This document shows positions 35,209 through 37,956 of a stretch of DNA of 37,956 nucleotides, in pieces. Under the pieces are notes generated by a model, which was not told where the DNA came from, searched no databases, and worked only from the letters and a program-made list of their open reading frames with translations. This DNA comes from Bacteroidota bacterium. GTDB lineage: Bacteria; Bacteroidota; Bacteroidia; Bacteroidales; UBA7960. The DNA is taken from NCBI GenBank assembly GCA_018335675.1, contig JAGXRQ010000046.1, forward strand, positions 1-37,956. Reading direction: 5' to 3'. Both the position numbers and the translations under genes were made by a program. Position 1 is the stretch's first letter. Each line of letters starts with the position of its first letter.

Positions 35209-37956
35209 TTATTGTACTACAAAACTTTTTGTAGTAGTGCCTTTTTCATTTGAAAGTCTGATGTAATACAATCCTTTTTGATAACTGGACAAATCAATTT
35301 TTTCATTAACCTTGCCGTCAACACCGGCGTAGTTTAATGTTGTAATCAATTGTCCTTGCATATTATAAATGCTAACATTTGCATTGTGGCCAATGTTTTC
35401 CCAAATAAGATTTATGTGACTTCTTGCAGGGTTTGGATATAATGTTATATCTGAATCTAAAAGATCAACAATGAAGTTTTTAAACTCAAATACGGCAGTT
35501 ACATCAGTATCCTCGGTTATTACAAAAGAATAAGGATTAACAGTGATTTGTCCTGAATCAAACATATAATATAAAAACTCATAATCAGTTGCATTTACAG
35601 CAGTAAGCTCAACTAGTTTTCCTTCCTCTATTTCGTAAGGTTCTGAAAGAAGATTTCCGTCAACTCTAACTTCAACACTTCCTCCACCTACAGGAGAAAT
35701 GGTAACATTAAGAGTATAAATTTCAGGCAACGGATTAACAAATACTGTAACCTGATCGAAGTTATCACAATCAGAATCAAGGTCAACAACCATTAGAGTA
35801 AACACAGTAGTTTCAGTTAGGTTAACTGTTACAGGGTTTTGAGCATTAGCGTCAACCAGCAATGCTGCAGGTTCCCAGCTATACGCATAGGTTCCTGTGC
35901 CACCGTCGGCTGCTGATAAAGTTGTAGATGTTCCGTAGTCAATGGTCTGGTTATTTCCTGCATCAGCAATTGGTCTGTCGGGAAGAACAAGATCAATTGG
36001 GTCTGAAATCCCGATACAGTTATTTGCGTCTATTGCCCAAACAATATACTCACCTGAAAAACGGGCAATAAGCGTTGAAGAATTTTCATCTTCAATTTCT
36101 ACTCCATCAATAAACCATATATAATTATCGAAATCGGGAGTTGCTTCTAAAACCTGAGAACAAAGTTCAATAATGCCATCAGTTGTAATTTCTACAATTG
36201 GAAGCGGAAGCTCAATTATAGAGATGGGTTCAGTCATAACAAAGCAACCAAATTCATTAAATACAACTACATAGTAATCACCGGTTTCATCAGCGTGATA
36301 AAAATCGTCTATAGCACCAATAAGTATTTCACCATCTTTATACCATTGATATGATTCAAAGCCCGGTGTAGCTTCAAACAAAACATCAACGGACTGTCCT
36401 TCACAGATTACAATTATAAGATTATCCAAATCGTAACCATCTGCAGTTATTACGACCTCAGGCAAAGGATTTACAGTTATTTCTATTGTGTTTGAAGAAT
36501 TAATACAATTAAATCCATCAGTAACAACAACATAGTATTCTCCTTCCTCAGAAGCTACAAAATTATCTTCATCATGGTTTTCGATTAAAACATTATTCCA
36601 ATACCACTCATATTTTACAAAGCCAGGAGTTGCCTCAAGCAGAACAGATTCTCCCAAACAAAACTCAGTATCTCCATCGGCAATAATTTCTACAACAGGC
36701 AGAGGATGAATGATAATAGTAACAATTACAGAAGAATTAGAACAAGAATTATTGTCAGTCACAACAACATAATATTCGCCTGCATCAGTTACAAGATAAG
36801 AAGCATCATTTGCTCCCAAAATTGCTTCGGCATTTCTGTACCATACATATGAATCATAACCTGTAGTTGCTTCAAGCAAAGCTTCTACTGTTTCATTTTC
36901 GCAGAATTCAATAGGCCCTACCGGTGTGATAGATACAACAGGCAATTCAAATATTGTAACAGTTATTTTATTCGAAATATTCGAACAATTATCATCAGAA
37001 ATCTCAACATAATAAACACCGCTTTCTGTAGCTGCCCATACATCATATTCGGGACCTTCAGCTCCGGGAATTGCAACATCATCTTTATACCACTTATAAG
37101 AAATAACACCCTCGCCCGTTGCTGTAGCAATAAGGTCAACAGAATTTCCGTCACAAACTTCAGTATTTAAAGAAGCAATAGAGACTTCAGGCAGATCATT
37201 TACAATTACAGTTTGAATTGCAGAAGCCCTTTGACAGCCATTTTCGGCAGTTACAACAACGTAGTACTCACCGCCTTCTGTTGCAATATATGTTGGGCCG
37301 TCTTCACCTGTTAGCTCTCCAATTGTATTTTCATACCATTGGTATGCAGGAAAGTCCGGAATAGCCTGAAAAGCTACTTCTCCGCCTTCACAGAATTCTG
37401 TAGCTGATTCTGCAATAACGAAAACAATGGGAATAGGAAGTATTGTAAGGTCTATGCTGCCATTCATTAATGCTTCGCAATTTGTAGATGCATTTATAGC
37501 AAGAACTGTGTAAGTACCAATAGAAGTTACGTTTGCAAATTCAAGTACATCGCCATCTCCTTCCAGAAATATTCCTAAATAAAAACCATTTCTATGTAAT
37601 CTGTAATTAACCCCAATTTCTGATCCGGAAACGAAAATACTTACACCCGGGCTTCCAGAACAGTACTCGTCATCACCTGAAACGTTAAATACTGAAGGCA
37701 GCGGATTAACCGCCACAGAGGCGTTACCGTTCATAGTGTTAAAGCAGAAAGTAGTATTATTTTCGGCAGTAATAGTATAAGTTCCTGGATTAGTAACTCC
37801 GTTGAATGCAATAGCGGCACCAGTACCTGCCAAAGTAGTTCCGGTAGGAGTTCCATTAAGCACAAGTTGATAGGTAACACCGGACTGGGAACCCGAAAGG
37901 TTAATTGTAACACCAGCACCACCGGCGCAGAAACTTCCCCCACCTGAAACGTTAAA
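35209..37956 (-). CDS. T9SS-sorted surface protein with tandem Ig-like repeats (5' end beyond window)
   Basis: The minus frame is open from the right edge to the TAA at 35209, giving 915 residues with the N-terminus missing. A GTG at 37863 is in the middle of a repeat and is not the start. Two SprB/PKD-like repeats (FNVSGGGSFCAGG, FNVSGDDEYCSGS) come first. Six tandem Ig-like repeats of ~80-90 residues follow, with the pattern LPxVxI...EFCxGxxVxLxATxGFxxYxWY...GEYYVVVTDxNxC. Each repeat has one early and one late cysteine, likely a disulfide. The sixth is shortened after ELC. A PKD-like domain (ADAGNNQTIDYGTSTTLSAA), an InlB-type B-repeat and a T9SS sorting domain (ITLYPNPARSHINLIW, ending KSFVVQ) complete it. 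Inferred role: adhesion or a long surface stalk. The missing front may carry an enzyme or binding domain. Confidence 0.88.
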   Translation of the reverse strand, partial: FNVSGGGSFCAGGAGVTINLSGSQSGVTYQLVLNGTPTGTTLAGTGAAIAFNGVTNPGTYTITAENNTTFCFNTMNGNASVAVNPLPSVFNVSGDDEYCSGSPGVSIFVSGSEIGVNYRLHRNGFYLGIFLEGDGDVLEFANVTSIGTYTVLAINASTNCEALMNGSIDLTILPIPIVFVIAESATEFCEGGEVAFQAIPDFPAYQWYENTIGELTGEDGPTYIATEGGEYYVVVTAENGCQRASAIQTVIVNDLPEVSIASLNTEVCDGNSVDLIATATGEGVISYKWYKDDVAIPGAEGPEYDVWAATESGVYYVEISDDNCSNISNKITVTIFELPVVSITPVGPIEFCENETVEALLEATTGYDSYVWYRNAEAILGANDASYLVTDAGEYYVVVTDNNSCSNSSVIVTIIIHPLPVVEIIADGDTEFCLGESVLLEATPGFVKYEWYWNNVLIENHDEDNFVASEEGEYYVVVTDGFNCINSSNTIEITVNPLPEVVITADGYDLDNLIIVICEGQSVDVLFEATPGFESYQWYKDGEILIGAIDDFYHADETGDYYVVVFNEFGCFVMTEPISIIELPLPIVEITTDGIIELCSQVLEATPDFDNYIWFIDGVEIEDENSSTLIARFSGEYIVWAIDANNCIGISDPIDLVLPDRPIADAGNNQTIDYGTSTTLSAADGGTGTYAYSWEPAALLVDANAQNPVTVNLTETTVFTLMVVDLDSDCDNFDQVTVFVNPLPEIYTLNVTISPVGGGSVEVRVDGNLLSEPYEIEEGKLVELTAVNATDYEFLYYMFDSGQITVNPYSFVITEDTDVTAVFEFKNFIVDLLDSDITLYPNPARSHINLIWENIGHNANVSIYNMQGQLITTLNYAGVDGKVNEKIDLSSYQKGLYYIRLSNEKGTTTKSFVVQ

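Noticed and set aside
35209-37863. Treating GTG at 37863 as the start of the Ig-repeat gene
   Set aside because: The frame stays open to the window edge and the codon falls inside a repeat (VTYQLVLNGTPTG), with no signal peptide.

Overview
The window looks like a piece of a Bacteroidota (Bacteroidetes) chromosome. It is AT-rich. Five of its sixteen genes encode large secreted proteins, and the four whose C-terminus or sorting tail is visible (or, for the fifth, whose architecture is visible) look like type IX secretion (T9SS) cargo: four end in a 'YPNPA/FPNPA'-type sorting domain. Other pointers are a reg_prop/Y_Y_Y hybrid sensor kinase and several upstream sequences that fit the Bacteroidota promoter pattern TTG-N19-21-TAnnTTTG. 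I cannot name a genus.

Layout. Positions 1-9306 (minus strand) are one uninterrupted reading frame of at least 3102 codons. It starts at 9306 and runs off the left edge; I checked the frame line by line from 1 to about 7500 and at its 5' end, and translated the rest without meeting a stop. It encodes a giant secreted adhesin-like protein with a CUB domain and three copies of a supermodule. A 398-bp gap (9307-9704) holds a terminator, a G-rich GGGGTATA tandem repeat and an 18-bp inverted repeat around both. Next on the minus strand come a trypsin-like protease of 1469 aa (9705-14114) and a 250-aa T9SS cargo protein (14446-15198). Divergent from these is a plus-strand cluster: an Omp28-like protein with a CPPC thioredoxin-type site (15446-17893), a TlpA-like thioredoxin (17988-18509) and a DUF6029-type predicted outer-membrane barrel (18478-20151).

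The middle is housekeeping. aspS and an ABC-F ATPase form a minus-strand pair (20153-23845). A hybrid sensor kinase (24019-28002) is followed 2 bases later by nadD (28005-28583). Then come tolC-like, hlyD-like, tsaB and an ftsB/divIC-like gene on the plus strand (28691-32607). priA (32588-35080, minus) overlaps the last of these tail to tail. A strong terminator separates priA from the 3' part of another T9SS Ig-repeat protein (35209-37956, minus) that enters from the right edge.

How it fits together. The secreted proteins are probably exported by a T9SS encoded elsewhere; no T9SS machinery gene is present here. The Omp28-TlpA-DUF6029 cluster is the best candidate for an undescribed envelope system: two different periplasmic or exported CxxC thioredoxin folds next to an outer-membrane barrel of unknown function. 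No tRNA, rRNA, CRISPR, transposase or phage gene was seen.
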